In this document: positions 8,600 to 16,827 of the stretch, piece by piece
Numbering within the stretch: the stretch's first letter is position 1
Layout of the letters: the number at the start of each line of letters is the position of its first letter
DNA from: Thermoguttaceae bacterium
GTDB taxonomy: Bacteria > Planctomycetota > Planctomycetia > Pirellulales > Thermoguttaceae
DNA length: 49,962 nucleotides
Assembly (NCBI GenBank): GCA_017937685.1
Contig: JAGBDD010000218.1
Span: 1-49,962, forward strand
Direction: 5' to 3'
Position numbers and translations under genes: made by a program
The notes under the pieces: model-generated
The model's database searches: none
Told to the model about the DNA's origin: nothing
The model's input: only the letters and a program-made list of their open reading frames with translations

Positions 8600-10621
8600 A
8601 TGCGGGAAATAAGAAAAATAAAGAGATTGAGCAAAGCGGGTAAAACGGGCGAACGTCGGCGTTCCTTGGCGGCGCTCTTCCTAACGTTAGGCGCGGCGAC
8701 GCTTCCGAGTTGGCCGGGGCTAGCGTCGGCGCAAACGAGCGTCGAGCGCGGAAGTCGAGCGATGGAAGTCGTCGCGAAGGAGAGTTCGTCGTGTTTCGCG
8801 CTTTTGGTCGGCGTCGATAAGTACGAGAACATAACGCCGCTTAATTACGCGGGTTCCGACGCGAGAGCGATTCGCGAAACGCTCTTGAAAATCGGCTTTA
8901 AGGAAGAAAATATTTGGATGTTCGCGTCGGACGGTTCGCGGTATGAACAGCCGACGAAGGCGAATATCGAGCGAGCGTTCAAAGAAATTTTGGCGGAGGC
9001 GGGGCCCGGCGCGACGATTTTTGTCGCGCTTTCCGGACACGGCTTCGAAACGCAAGACGGCGAGGCGGCGTTTTGTCCGAAAGGCGTCGAAGTCGAGATC
9101 GTCGACGGCGCCAAGGTCGTAACGCGGGAAACGGCGATCGTCGTCAACGATATTACGGCGGCCCTGCGCAAAGACGACGCGAAGTTCAAGCTCCTGATCG
9201 TCGACGCTTGCCGGGAGTCGTCGACGGCGAAAAACGCGGGCGGCGCGACCGGGCGACCCTTTGAAAACATCGACGCTTCCGGGGTGGCGTTTCTCCAAAG
9301 TTGCCAAACGCGGCAACTTAGCTACGAAGACGCGGAGTTCGACGGCGGCCTCTTCACGCACTATTTTATCGAGGGGCTCAACGGCGCGGCGGACGCGGAC
9401 GGCGACGGCGGCGTCTCGTTTTTGGACGTGTGCGGCTACGTGTCGCACAAGACGCAAGAACGCGCGCTGGCCGTCTTTAAGAGCAAACAGACGCCGCGCG
9501 TTCTTTTCGACGGTTCCGACTTCTGGCTGACGGAGCCGACGCGAACGCCGGGCGGAAACGGCGCGACGGCGACGCCGGCGACGCCGCTCTTTATGGAGGC
9601 GTTTCAAGCGTTTAGCGCGAAGGATTACGCGACGGCGAAGAGCAAGTGCGAAGCGTCGCTAGCCGCGTCGCGAACGGCGGCGGAGAAAGCGCAGGCGCGG
9701 AACCTCTTGGCGATGATCGAAGAAGCGCAAAAACCGCGAACGGGCGGAACGCCGGAAACGCAAACGTCGACGCCGCAAACGCCGACTTCGAGCGGCGATT
9801 GGTTCGGTCCGCACGCGGCGGGGACGGCGAAGTCGTTGACGATTCAGGGGCTGGAGTACCGCTTCCATTACTGCCCTGCGGGTTCGTTCACGATGGGGAA
9901 CCCGACGAGCGAAAACTACCGCGACGACAATGAAACGCAACACCGTGTGGAGCTAACGAACGGTTTCTGGATGCTCGAAACTGAAGTAACTCAAGCGATG
10001 TGGAAGTCGTTGATGGGCTCGAACCCGAGTTATTTTTCTTCGTCGGGGGGCGGTTCGAGCAAGGTGAGCGGCATGGACACGTCGAACTTTCCGGTGGAGA
10101 ATGTTAGTTGGACCGATTGCCAAGATTTTATCGAGAAGTTGAACTCCGGCGGTTACGCGCCATCGGGTTTTCAGTTCCGTTTGCCTAGCGAAGCGCAATG
10201 GGAGTACGCTTGCCGGGCTGGTACGACGACGGCGTATTTTTGGGGTTCTTCGTTGAACGGCGATAAAGCGAACTGCGACGGTAATTATCCCTATGGTACG
10301 TCTACGAAGGGCCGGTATTTGGTGCGCACGACGGAGGTCGGTAGTTACGATCCAAACCGTTGGGGCTTGCGCGATATGCACGGTAACGTTTTAGAGTGGT
10401 GCGAGGATTTGTACGACGCGAAATATTACGAAGAATCGAATAACGTCCAAAACCCGATTAACGTAACGCAGGGCTCGGACCGCGTGTTGCGCGGCGGTGG
10501 CTGGAGCAGCATCGCCGAGTACTGCCGGTCGGCCAATCGGAGCGCCTTCGACCCGACGTACCGGTTCAGCTACTTCGGGTTCCGTCTCGCCCTAGTTCGG
10601 TCGAGCTCTAGTAGCAAGTAA
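8600..10621 (+). CDS. Exported caspase-like peptidase fused to an FGE/C-type-lectin domain with a DGR-type variable C-terminus
   Basis: 673 residues; GAGG precedes the ATG. Residues 1-44 form a signal peptide (basic start, hydrophobic core, LASA before the likely cut). Residues ~55-315 are a peptidase C14 (caspase-like) domain: FALLVGVDKYENI, catalytic His147 in VALSGHGF and Cys204 in LLIVDACRES. An EF-hand-like loop DADGDGGVSFLD lies at 265-276. A linker with a TPR-like helix pair (~330-375) leads to an FGE-like domain (~401-668: FRLPSEAQWEYACRAGTTTAYFWG, RWGLRDMHGNVLEWCEDL, RVLRGGGW). From codon 636 to 659, 12 codons are NNC forms derivable from AAC, in the pattern expected of a diversity-generating retroelement variable region. 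The FGE half uses GGT, GTG and TCT more than its neighbours, suggesting separate origin. The FGE active-site cysteine pair appears absent. Confidence 0.9.
   Translation: MREIRKIKRLSKAGKTGERRRSLAALFLTLGAATLPSWPGLASAQTSVERGSRAMEVVAKESSSCFALLVGVDKYENITPLNYAGSDARAIRETLLKIGFKEENIWMFASDGSRYEQPTKANIERAFKEILAEAGPGATIFVALSGHGFETQDGEAAFCPKGVEVEIVDGAKVVTRETAIVVNDITAALRKDDAKFKLLIVDACRESSTAKNAGGATGRPFENIDASGVAFLQSCQTRQLSYEDAEFDGGLFTHYFIEGLNGAADADGDGGVSFLDVCGYVSHKTQERALAVFKSKQTPRVLFDGSDFWLTEPTRTPGGNGATATPATPLFMEAFQAFSAKDYATAKSKCEASLAASRTAAEKAQARNLLAMIEEAQKPRTGGTPETQTSTPQTPTSSGDWFGPHAAGTAKSLTIQGLEYRFHYCPAGSFTMGNPTSENYRDDNETQHRVELTNGFWMLETEVTQAMWKSLMGSNPSYFSSSGGGSSKVSGMDTSNFPVENVSWTDCQDFIEKLNSGGYAPSGFQFRLPSEAQWEYACRAGTTTAYFWGSSLNGDKANCDGNYPYGTSTKGRYLVRTTEVGSYDPNRWGLRDMHGNVLEWCEDLYDAKYYEESNNVQNPINVTQGSDRVLRGGGWSSIAEYCRSANRSAFDPTYRFSYFGFRLALVRSSSSSK
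10502..10582 (+). other. Candidate DGR variable region (VR) core
   Basis: From TGG at 10502, codons at 10505, 10508, 10511, 10520, 10541, 10544, 10547, 10559, 10565, 10568, 10571 and 10574 are AGC, AGC, ATC, TAC, AGC, GCC, TTC, TAC, TTC, AGC, TAC and TTC. All end in C, and all are reachable from AAC by changing only adenines. Intervening codons (TGC CGG TCG GCC AAT CGG, GAC CCG ACG, CGG, GGG TTC CGT) are the conserved FGE framework. Known DGR targets carry AAC-rich templates at exactly these columns of FGE-type domains. The true VR boundaries need the template repeat, which is not in this window. Confidence 0.75.
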
Positions 10622-10638
10622 GGACGCTTCGCGTCCTT
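10620..10638 (+). other. Hairpin overlapping the stop codon, DGR-type VR-flanking stem-loop
   Basis: An 8-bp perfect stem AAGGACGC / GCGTCCTT with loop TTC begins in the TAA stop. There is no long T-run after it, so it is a poor terminator. Short-stem, small-loop hairpins just 3' of the variable region are known to stimulate retrohoming in DGRs such as that of the Bordetella phage. Confidence 0.65.
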
Positions 10639-10760
10639 TCCAGGTCAAGCGTTTACGATCGAGCAAGGTCGCCGCGAGCGCCTCCAGCGCCGCCGACCGC
10701 CGCCGAGCGTAAACGCGGCGAGAGCGGATTCGACGTAATTTTCGTTTTTGCCGCTTAGGC

Positions 10761-10791
10761 GGGGGGGGGTAAGGGGGGCGTCGTCCCCCTT
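10761..10791. repeat. G-tract and inverted repeat in the convergent intergenic region
   Basis: Nine G at 10761-10769 are followed by AAGGGGG (10771-10777) and CCCCCTT (10785-10791) as a 7-bp stem with a 7-nt loop. No T-run is seen on either strand. It lies between convergent genes and could slow transcription or form a G-quadruplex. The remainder of 10639-10899 shows no gene. Confidence 0.6.
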
Positions 10792-10899
10792 AACCGATTT
10801 TGCGCGTTCGCTTTTTTCTTTTCGGCTTTTTGCGTCGCGCTCGGCGTTCGTTAAGGTTACGGGGGAACGCTCGGCGGTTTCTTGCGCTTCGGCGTCGGT

Positions 10900-12681
10900 T
10901 TACTCGGCGTTGCTTTGCGCTTTCGACGGGTCGAGCGGGTCGACGTAAACGCGGACGTCGTCGAACGTCGCGACGCCCTTTTCGTCGGAGCCGTGCGAGA
11001 GGAGGAGAAGCGACAACAGCGCGGCGCTTTCCGGAACCGTAACGCGGCCGAAAACGTCGACGCGACCGTCGGCGTCCGGTTGCGCGTCGGGCGCCGGGGA
11101 AAGAACGACGTCTTGCGCGACCGCCGTCCATTTTTTGTCCGCCGTTTGCCAACGAGCGCGGAGCGTCGCCGCGACGCCGCCCTTCGTCGAAACTTTCGCC
11201 GCGATAAAGAGCCGTTCGCCCGGTTTAACCGGCGTCGCTTGCAGGTAACAGCCGTCCGTAACGCCGAACGCTCCCGCCGCGCCGTCGAGAGCGCGGAACT
11301 CGCCGCCGGTCTCTTCGAGTCGCCAAGTATCCCAATCGGCGACCGTTCCGTTCGCGTTAACTTGCGAAAAATCGCCGTTTGCGATCAAGTTTTTCGCGTT
11401 CGGATCGGCGGCGAAACGGGCGCTCGCCTCCCGAAGCGAACCGGTCGGGTCGGAAAGTTCGTTAAGTAACGAGGTCAAACCGGGAAGCGCGTTTTCCCAA
11501 GATTTCGGCTCCGTCGCCGGCGCCCAAGATTGCGACGCTTCCGAATCGACCGGGCGCCAACGCTTTTGCTCGCCGTAAACCCAAACGTACTCGTCGGCGG
11601 CCTCCCAAGCGGCGCGGAGGTTCGCCGCCAACCGCTCGAAACGCGTCTCGCCCGGCTCAGGCCCGCGGTAATAATTCGACGTCGGCGGGTTCGAGTACAT
11701 ATCGAGATAGAACCCGAATCCCGCTTGGACTTGCGTTCGGTATTTGACGCGATTTTCCGGCGAAACAAGGCGCGCGCCCGGGCCGGTCGCCGAGATCATA
11801 TCGAGCGCCGCCCGCTGGTACTCTTGGACGCCGTTCATATAGTAACCGTTTTCACAACCGTCGACGAAGGTCGTCTCCGGCGCCGCCGCGTCGAGCAGAC
11901 CGTCGATGAACGCCGGAAGAAGCCCGTAACCCGCGCCCGAAAGCGCCGCCTCCGGGGAAGCGGTCGCCGAGTCAGCCGCGTAAAAATTGATCGAGTTCAT
12001 CCAAAGGCAAAGGAGAACGACGTTCGGATACTCCTTGACGATCGCGCCGCCGAACTGCTTCCCGCGCTTTCTCGCGAGCGCCTTCGTTTCGGTGAACGTG
12101 CGACCCGATTTCGCGTCGAACTTGAAGATTTGAGCGCCGTAAGACTCGAAGTCGAGCGACAACCCGCCGTTCGTCTTGCGAGCGATCTCGGCGCAGATCG
12201 CGGCGTTCTTCGAAGCGGCGTTCCAACCGGCGTCGTCGGCCCAATCGAACCCGCCGGGATGGAAGTTGATTCGAATGAAATTATGTCGCAAACGCTTAAA
12301 TTTGCAGGCTTGCAAGTCGGCTAACGCCGCGTCGAAGTCGGCGCGGTTCCAAGGCTTGCCGTCGAAAAGGCGCTGGCTCGAAACCCGGCGCCCGTCGGCG
12401 GTCGTCGCGGCGAGGTCGTAAATTAAACCGTCGAACGGCTCGTTCGCGTCCATTTGCTCCCAATGCCGCCGCATATAGTCGGTCGTCGGAATGTCCCAAC
12501 CGAGCTGAATCAACTTTTTGCGCGGATTTTGAAGCCGGTCGGCGTTCGTCGTCGCGGCGATTTCGACCGGTTCGGCGGCGAAAACGGGGGCGTCGGAGGC
12601 GTTAAAAACGTTGGAATCGGCGAAGTTTGCGGAAATCGCGCAAAGCGCCGCCGCGAGAAAAGAAAAACGTCGCGTCGACAT
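10900..12681 (-). CDS. Secreted TIM-barrel-like protein with C-terminal carbohydrate-binding-like domain
   Basis: 593 residues from ATG 12681, chosen because AGGAG lies 8 bases upstream and a signal peptide follows at once (MSTRRFSFLAAALCAISANF, then AxA near residue 36). The frame is open further 5' but that part is composition-poor. The central ~400 residues read like a glycoside-hydrolase-type barrel: FIRINFHPGGFDW, YGAQIFKFDAKSG, NVVLLCLWMNSINFY, FVDGCENGYYMNG, EYVWVYGEQKRW. The last ~150 (NLIANGDFSQ...ADWDTWR, ATFDDVRVYVDP) match the jelly-roll pattern of CBM4/9-like carbohydrate-binding domains. Likely exported and acting on a polysaccharide. No GH family is assigned. Confidence 0.75.
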   Translation of the reverse strand: MSTRRFSFLAAALCAISANFADSNVFNASDAPVFAAEPVEIAATTNADRLQNPRKKLIQLGWDIPTTDYMRRHWEQMDANEPFDGLIYDLAATTADGRRVSSQRLFDGKPWNRADFDAALADLQACKFKRLRHNFIRINFHPGGFDWADDAGWNAASKNAAICAEIARKTNGGLSLDFESYGAQIFKFDAKSGRTFTETKALARKRGKQFGGAIVKEYPNVVLLCLWMNSINFYAADSATASPEAALSGAGYGLLPAFIDGLLDAAAPETTFVDGCENGYYMNGVQEYQRAALDMISATGPGARLVSPENRVKYRTQVQAGFGFYLDMYSNPPTSNYYRGPEPGETRFERLAANLRAAWEAADEYVWVYGEQKRWRPVDSEASQSWAPATEPKSWENALPGLTSLLNELSDPTGSLREASARFAADPNAKNLIANGDFSQVNANGTVADWDTWRLEETGGEFRALDGAAGAFGVTDGCYLQATPVKPGERLFIAAKVSTKGGVAATLRARWQTADKKWTAVAQDVVLSPAPDAQPDADGRVDVFGRVTVPESAALLSLLLLSHGSDEKGVATFDDVRVYVDPLDPSKAQSNAE

Positions 12682-12816
12682 AATATCGCTCCTGAAATCG
12701 AAAGAGGCGAGGGAACGGAAGCGACGCAACGAGCGAAAGTACGCGTTCGACGGTTTAGGACGCGGATAAAGCGGCGTTAAAACCGTTGAAATCGGCAAAA
12801 CAGGGCGACGAATCGC

Positions 12817-13668
12817 TCAAACGTCGCGCAAAAATTGGACGCAAGTTTGGAAAACGCTCTCCGGCGCGCTCGCCCCGGCGGTGATGAGGACGGCGGAGTC
12901 CGGTTTCAGCGCTTGCCAAGGGAGGTCTTCGACGCCGTCGACGAGGTACGCCGGGACGCCGACTTCGCGGGAAACGTCGGCCAAACGTTTTGAGTTCGAA
13001 CTGTTGACGCTCCCGACGACGATGGTGAGGTCGTGTTGCGGCGCCAATCGACGAACGACGTCTTGCCGTTGCTGCGTCGCGTAACAAATCCCCTCGACGT
13101 TCGGGTCTTCGAGCTGCGGATAACGTTCCCGAAGCGCGTCGACGATTTTGGCCGCTTGCGAAACGGAAAGGGTCGTTTGCGTTAAATACGTCATCCGCTG
13201 CGTCGGCGGGAAGTCGGGCAAGGACGCGATTTCGTCGAGGGACGAAACGAGCGTCGTCGCGTCCGGCGCTTCGCCGAGCGTCCCGACGACTTCGTCGTGC
13301 CCGCGTTTGCCGATGAAGATAACGCGGTACCCGGCTTCGGCGTAGTCGCGAACTTGCTGATGAATCCGGTGAACGAGAGGGCAGGTCGCGTCGATCGTGC
13401 GGATTTTGCGGGCCGCCGCTTCGGCGCGGATTTGAGGCGAGACCCCGTGCGCCGAGAAGAGAAGGAGCGCGCCGTCCGGCACGTCGTCGAGCGACTCGAC
13501 GAAAACGACGCCGCGACGTTGAAAATCGCGAACGACCCAGGCGTTATGCACGATTTCGTGATAAACGTAAGCGCGTTCTTTTTCGTTGCGAACGACGTCT
13601 TCAAGAATGTTGATCGCTCGGTTGACGCCGGAGCAAAAACCGCGCGGTTCGGCTAACGTGAGTTTCAT
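12817..13668 (-). CDS. ispH: 4-hydroxy-3-methylbut-2-enyl diphosphate reductase IspH
   Basis: 283 residues from ATG 13668 (MKLTLAEPRGFCSGVNRAI). The open frame extends 23 codons further but the family starts here. IspH catalyses the last step of the MEP isoprenoid pathway with a [4Fe-4S] cluster. The three cluster cysteines are visible in GFCSGV (Cys12), DATCPLVH and ICYATQQR, and the SNS-type substrate motif in GSVNSSNSKRL. Length is slightly short but in the normal range. It is followed in the minus direction by the secreted protein at 10900 and preceded by hisS, with no overlap. No other MEP gene is nearby. Confidence 0.96.
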   Translation of the reverse strand: MKLTLAEPRGFCSGVNRAINILEDVVRNEKERAYVYHEIVHNAWVVRDFQRRGVVFVESLDDVPDGALLLFSAHGVSPQIRAEAAARKIRTIDATCPLVHRIHQQVRDYAEAGYRVIFIGKRGHDEVVGTLGEAPDATTLVSSLDEIASLPDFPPTQRMTYLTQTTLSVSQAAKIVDALRERYPQLEDPNVEGICYATQQRQDVVRRLAPQHDLTIVVGSVNSSNSKRLADVSREVGVPAYLVDGVEDLPWQALKPDSAVLITAGASAPESVFQTCVQFLRDV

Positions 13669-13824
13669 CGGAGCGTTCTCGTCGGAGCAAAACGGCGTCG
13701 GCGGGGTCGAACGGCGCTCGCGTCGGCGTAAAATCAAGGCGATTCGCCCGGCGTCGCGGCTTCGTCGGCGGACGAAGAAACGGGCGTCGGGCGCTAAAAC
13801 AGGGAAAATAAGGGGACGGGGGGA

Positions 13825-15201
13825 TTAGCGACCGCTCAACGCGTCGTTAATCGCGACCGTCAAACCGTCGGCGTCGAGCGGAACTTCGACTTGGCCGCCC
13901 GATTTGAGGTCTTTCAGGTTGGCGACGCCGCGCGCCGCTTCGTCGGAACCGATCACCAACGCGAAACGGAAACCTTTTTTGTCGGCGTATTTCAGCTGTT
14001 GGCCGAGTTTTTTCGCTTCCGGGTAAAGCTCGACGCCGATTCCGCGCTTGCGCAACCCCGACGCGATTCGAACGTAATCGACCGACAGCGCCGCGTCGAA
14101 CATCGGGAGGAACACGTCGACCGTCGCGGCCGTTTTTTCGATCATATTCAGCTCTTCGAGCCCGGCGAAGAGGCGGTCGAGACCGAGCGACGCGCCGACG
14201 CCCGGCAACTTTTGCTTCGTGTAAAGCTCCGCTAAGTTGTCGTAACGTCCGCCGCTGCAAACGCTTCCGAGTTTTTGCGCGTCGTCGAGGAACGTTTCGA
14301 AAATCGCGCCGGTGTAATAGTCGAGCCCGCGAGCGATCGAAACGTCCAAGACGAACCGACCGTCCGGAACGCCCGCCGCCGCGACCGATTCCAAGATTTG
14401 ACGCAAGTCGGCGACGCCTTCGAGCCCGAGTTCGCTTCCGGCGAGAAGCGCTTCCAAACGCGCCAAAATTTCGGCGTTCGAACCTTGCGCGGAGGCGATT
14501 TCGAGAATCGCGCGCCCTTGCTCTTCCGTCGCCGACGCGGTTTCGGTCATTTCCTTAACGACGGCGTCCGGGCCGACCTTCGCCAACTTGTCGAGGGCTC
14601 GCAAGACCGGGACGGCGCGGTCGCTAAGCCCGAGTTTTTCGAGCGCGCCGTTCAAGATTTTGCGGCTGTTGAGGTGGATTTTGAACTTCGTGAAGGAGTC
14701 TTCCGTTCGCAGGTCGATACGCTCCATCACGTCGTTAATAACAAGGGCGGTTTCGACGTCCGAAACGACGCTCGTCGTCCCGATCGTGTCGAAGTCGCAT
14801 TGCATAAACTCGCGATAGCGCCCGGCTTGCGTGTTTTCGCCGCGCCAAACTTTCGCCAAGTGGTAACGCTTGAACGGGACGCCGAGTTCCGCGAAGTGTT
14901 GCGCCGAGAACCGAGCGAACGGAACGGTCAAGTCGAAACGCATCCCGACTTCGCGCCCTCCGGAGTCTTTGAAGCGGTAGAGTTGCTTGTCGGTTTCGTC
15001 GCTTCCTTTTCCGGAGAGAATCTCCAAATACTCGAGAACCGGGGTGTCGATCGGGCAAAATCCGTAATTTCGGTAAACTTTGGTAACGCGCTCGATCAGG
15101 CGTTCGCGCGGAATCATCGCTTCGGGGAGGAAATCGCGGAAACCTTTCAGGGTGCGCGGCTCGATCAACTTTTTCTTCTGTTCGGGAGACGATTGGGACA
15201 C
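13825..15201 (-). CDS. hisS: Histidyl-tRNA synthetase
   Basis: 458 residues from GTG 15201, a better family length than the TTG 39 codons upstream, whose extra N-terminus (LLINKRFCRRARVRAVRPS) lacks a family counterpart. Class II signature: RTLKGFRDFLPEAM (motif 1 region), RYREFMQCDFDTIG (motif 2), the histidine-A loop LDVSIARGLDYYTGAIFE, motif 3 GVGASLGLDRLF, and a C-terminal anticodon domain from about residue 355. The enzyme charges tRNA-His with histidine. It lies between the aldolase gene and ispH, all on the minus strand. Spacing of over 150 bases on each side suggests separate transcripts. Confidence 0.96.
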   Translation of the reverse strand: MSQSSPEQKKKLIEPRTLKGFRDFLPEAMIPRERLIERVTKVYRNYGFCPIDTPVLEYLEILSGKGSDETDKQLYRFKDSGGREVGMRFDLTVPFARFSAQHFAELGVPFKRYHLAKVWRGENTQAGRYREFMQCDFDTIGTTSVVSDVETALVINDVMERIDLRTEDSFTKFKIHLNSRKILNGALEKLGLSDRAVPVLRALDKLAKVGPDAVVKEMTETASATEEQGRAILEIASAQGSNAEILARLEALLAGSELGLEGVADLRQILESVAAAGVPDGRFVLDVSIARGLDYYTGAIFETFLDDAQKLGSVCSGGRYDNLAELYTKQKLPGVGASLGLDRLFAGLEELNMIEKTAATVDVFLPMFDAALSVDYVRIASGLRKRGIGVELYPEAKKLGQQLKYADKKGFRFALVIGSDEAARGVANLKDLKSGGQVEVPLDADGLTVAINDALSGR

Positions 15202-15403
15202 GGCGTTGCTCTCGCTCGGTTGATAACGGGGGAAATAGGGGGAACGGGGCGGTTTTGACGGTCGAACGGCTCGAACTCGCGCTCGACGGCAAAAACGCTT
15301 ATTAATTAATAAGGACAAAATCGGGGACAGGTCGCGACGAACGCCGCCGAGCGGAACGTCGACGGCGTTAAACGGCGCCGATTTTAACGGTCGTTTGACG
15401 CGA

Positions 15404-16390
15404 TTATTTCGACTCTTCGCATTTTTCGCGCAAGCGGTCGTAAAGCGCGAGGAAACGGTCGCGGGTTTCCGGCTCTTTGCGAGCGGCGATAGCGGCGCGC
15501 GGGTGTTGGTTGAATTGGCCGGTCAACATATATTCCGGGAGCGGGCCCCACTCGATTTCGCGGCGCAGCGGAACGAGCGCGTTTTCCAAACATTCGATAA
15601 TCGGGCGCAACTTGTAATTTTTCGCGTTGACGACCGACAAAAGGAGTTCCATCGGGCAGTTTCCGGCGCCGCGACCGAGTCCGCCGATCGACGCGTCCAA
15701 CCGCGTCGCGCCGCAACGAGCCGACGTGAGCGTGTTCGAAAACGCCAGTTGCATATTGTTGTGCGCGTGAATCCCAACTTCTTTTCCCGCCGCGTTGGCG
15801 AAACGGAAGTACTTTTGCGTCAAATATTCCGTTTGCGCGGGCGTCAGCGAGCCGAAACTGTCGACGATAACGATCGTGCCGGTCGGCGTTTCGACAAGAC
15901 GCTCCAAGACGCGGTCGATAACGCTTTCGTCGACGGCGGTAACGGCCATCAGGTTGGCGCAAACTTCGTACCCTTTTTGCGCGGCGTCGTCGATCATCGA
16001 GACCGCTTCGTCGACTTGATAATCGTAAAACGCGACGCGAATCAAGTCGAGCGGGCTCTTTTCCTTCGGAAGGACGGCGGTTTTCCAGTCCGATTTTTCC
16101 GCGTCGATCATACAGCTGAGCTTCAAGCCGGGGGCCGGGTTTTCGCCGACGACGGCGCGGAGGTCGTCTTCGTCGCAATATTTCCAAGCGCCGTTGGCGT
16201 CGCGGGGGAAAATTCGATCCGAATTCTTGTACCCGACTTCCATATAGTCGACGCCCGCCGCGGCGCAAGCGCGATAAACCGCTTGAACGAAGTCGAGGTC
16301 GAAACGATGGTCGTTGACGAGCCCTCCGTCGCGAACGGAACAGTCGAGAATTTTGATATTCGGATTGTCGATACCCCAAAGCGCGCTCAC
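15404..16390 (-). CDS. DRE-TIM aldolase (4-hydroxy-2-oxovalerate aldolase / HMG-CoA-lyase-like)
   Basis: 328 residues from GTG 16390, which has AAGGAG 7 bases upstream. The longer frame is excluded because it begins inside the -35 box of the promoter at 16515-16543. Motifs of the HMGL-like superfamily: LDCSVRDGG (the LRDG-type metal and catalytic loop, residues ~13-21), IEVGY-like MEVGYKNSD, the metal ligand pair HAH in GIHAHNNMQLAFSN, and the glycine-rich GGLGRGAGNCPMELL. These enzymes make or break C-C bonds using a divalent metal. The exact substrate cannot be told; the closest pattern is the 4-hydroxy-2-oxovalerate aldolase-like subgroup, often annotated only as aldolase catalytic domain. 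Confidence 0.88.
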   Translation of the reverse strand: MSALWGIDNPNIKILDCSVRDGGLVNDHRFDLDFVQAVYRACAAAGVDYMEVGYKNSDRIFPRDANGAWKYCDEDDLRAVVGENPAPGLKLSCMIDAEKSDWKTAVLPKEKSPLDLIRVAFYDYQVDEAVSMIDDAAQKGYEVCANLMAVTAVDESVIDRVLERLVETPTGTIVIVDSFGSLTPAQTEYLTQKYFRFANAAGKEVGIHAHNNMQLAFSNTLTSARCGATRLDASIGGLGRGAGNCPMELLLSVVNAKNYKLRPIIECLENALVPLRREIEWGPLPEYMLTGQFNQHPRAAIAARKEPETRDRFLALYDRLREKCEESK

Positions 16391-16514
16391 TCTTCGGCTC
16401 CTTTTTGTTCGAGCGTTGACCGAATGGCCCAAAACGGGACGCAACGCGGCGTCGCGCTTGCGTCGGAGACGGCCGTTTTTCGCCGAATTTCGACAAAACG
16501 CGCCTCTTACTGTT

Positions 16515-16543
16515 AATTTAACCGAATTTTTAGCGGTTGTCAA
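16515..16543 (-). promoter_or_regulatory. Promoter of the DRE-TIM aldolase gene
   Basis: On the minus strand TTGACA (16543-16538), spacer 17, TAAATT (16520-16515). It points to the GTG at 16390 with a ~120-base leader. Together with the plus-strand promoter at 16667 it explains the divergent gap 16391-16827. Confidence 0.75.
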
Positions 16544-16666
16544 GTTTTTACCTCCACGAAAACGCGTTTCCCCCGAAATTTGTTCGCGGTCTCGCCGTCG
16601 ACGCGGGCTTTTTTCCGCAAAATCGTTAAAGTCGAGCGAGTTTAGCCGAGCGGAAGACGGCGCCGC

Positions 16667-16694
16667 TTGCGGAAAACGCGGAAACTTTTATAAT
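16667..16694 (+). promoter_or_regulatory. Promoter of dusB
   Basis: TTGCGG at 16667-16672, spacer 16, a perfect TATAAT at 16689-16694. It shows that any dusB start must lie downstream of about 16700. Confidence 0.7.
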
Positions 16695-16827
16695 GTTAAC
16701 GTTTGCTCCGAGCGTTCGACGTCGGGCGTCGGTTTGCTCCGGTAGTTCGCGGTTGGAGCGGTCGCCGCGTCGGACGCGAAAACTGAAGGCGCGTCGCCGT
16801 CGCAATATATTAATAAGGGAAAAAATC

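Noticed and set aside
10622..10899. Avd, template repeat or reverse transcriptase directly downstream of the variable region
   Set aside because: Only 278 bases separate it from a convergent gene. No AAC-rich copy and no coding frame of suitable composition are present.
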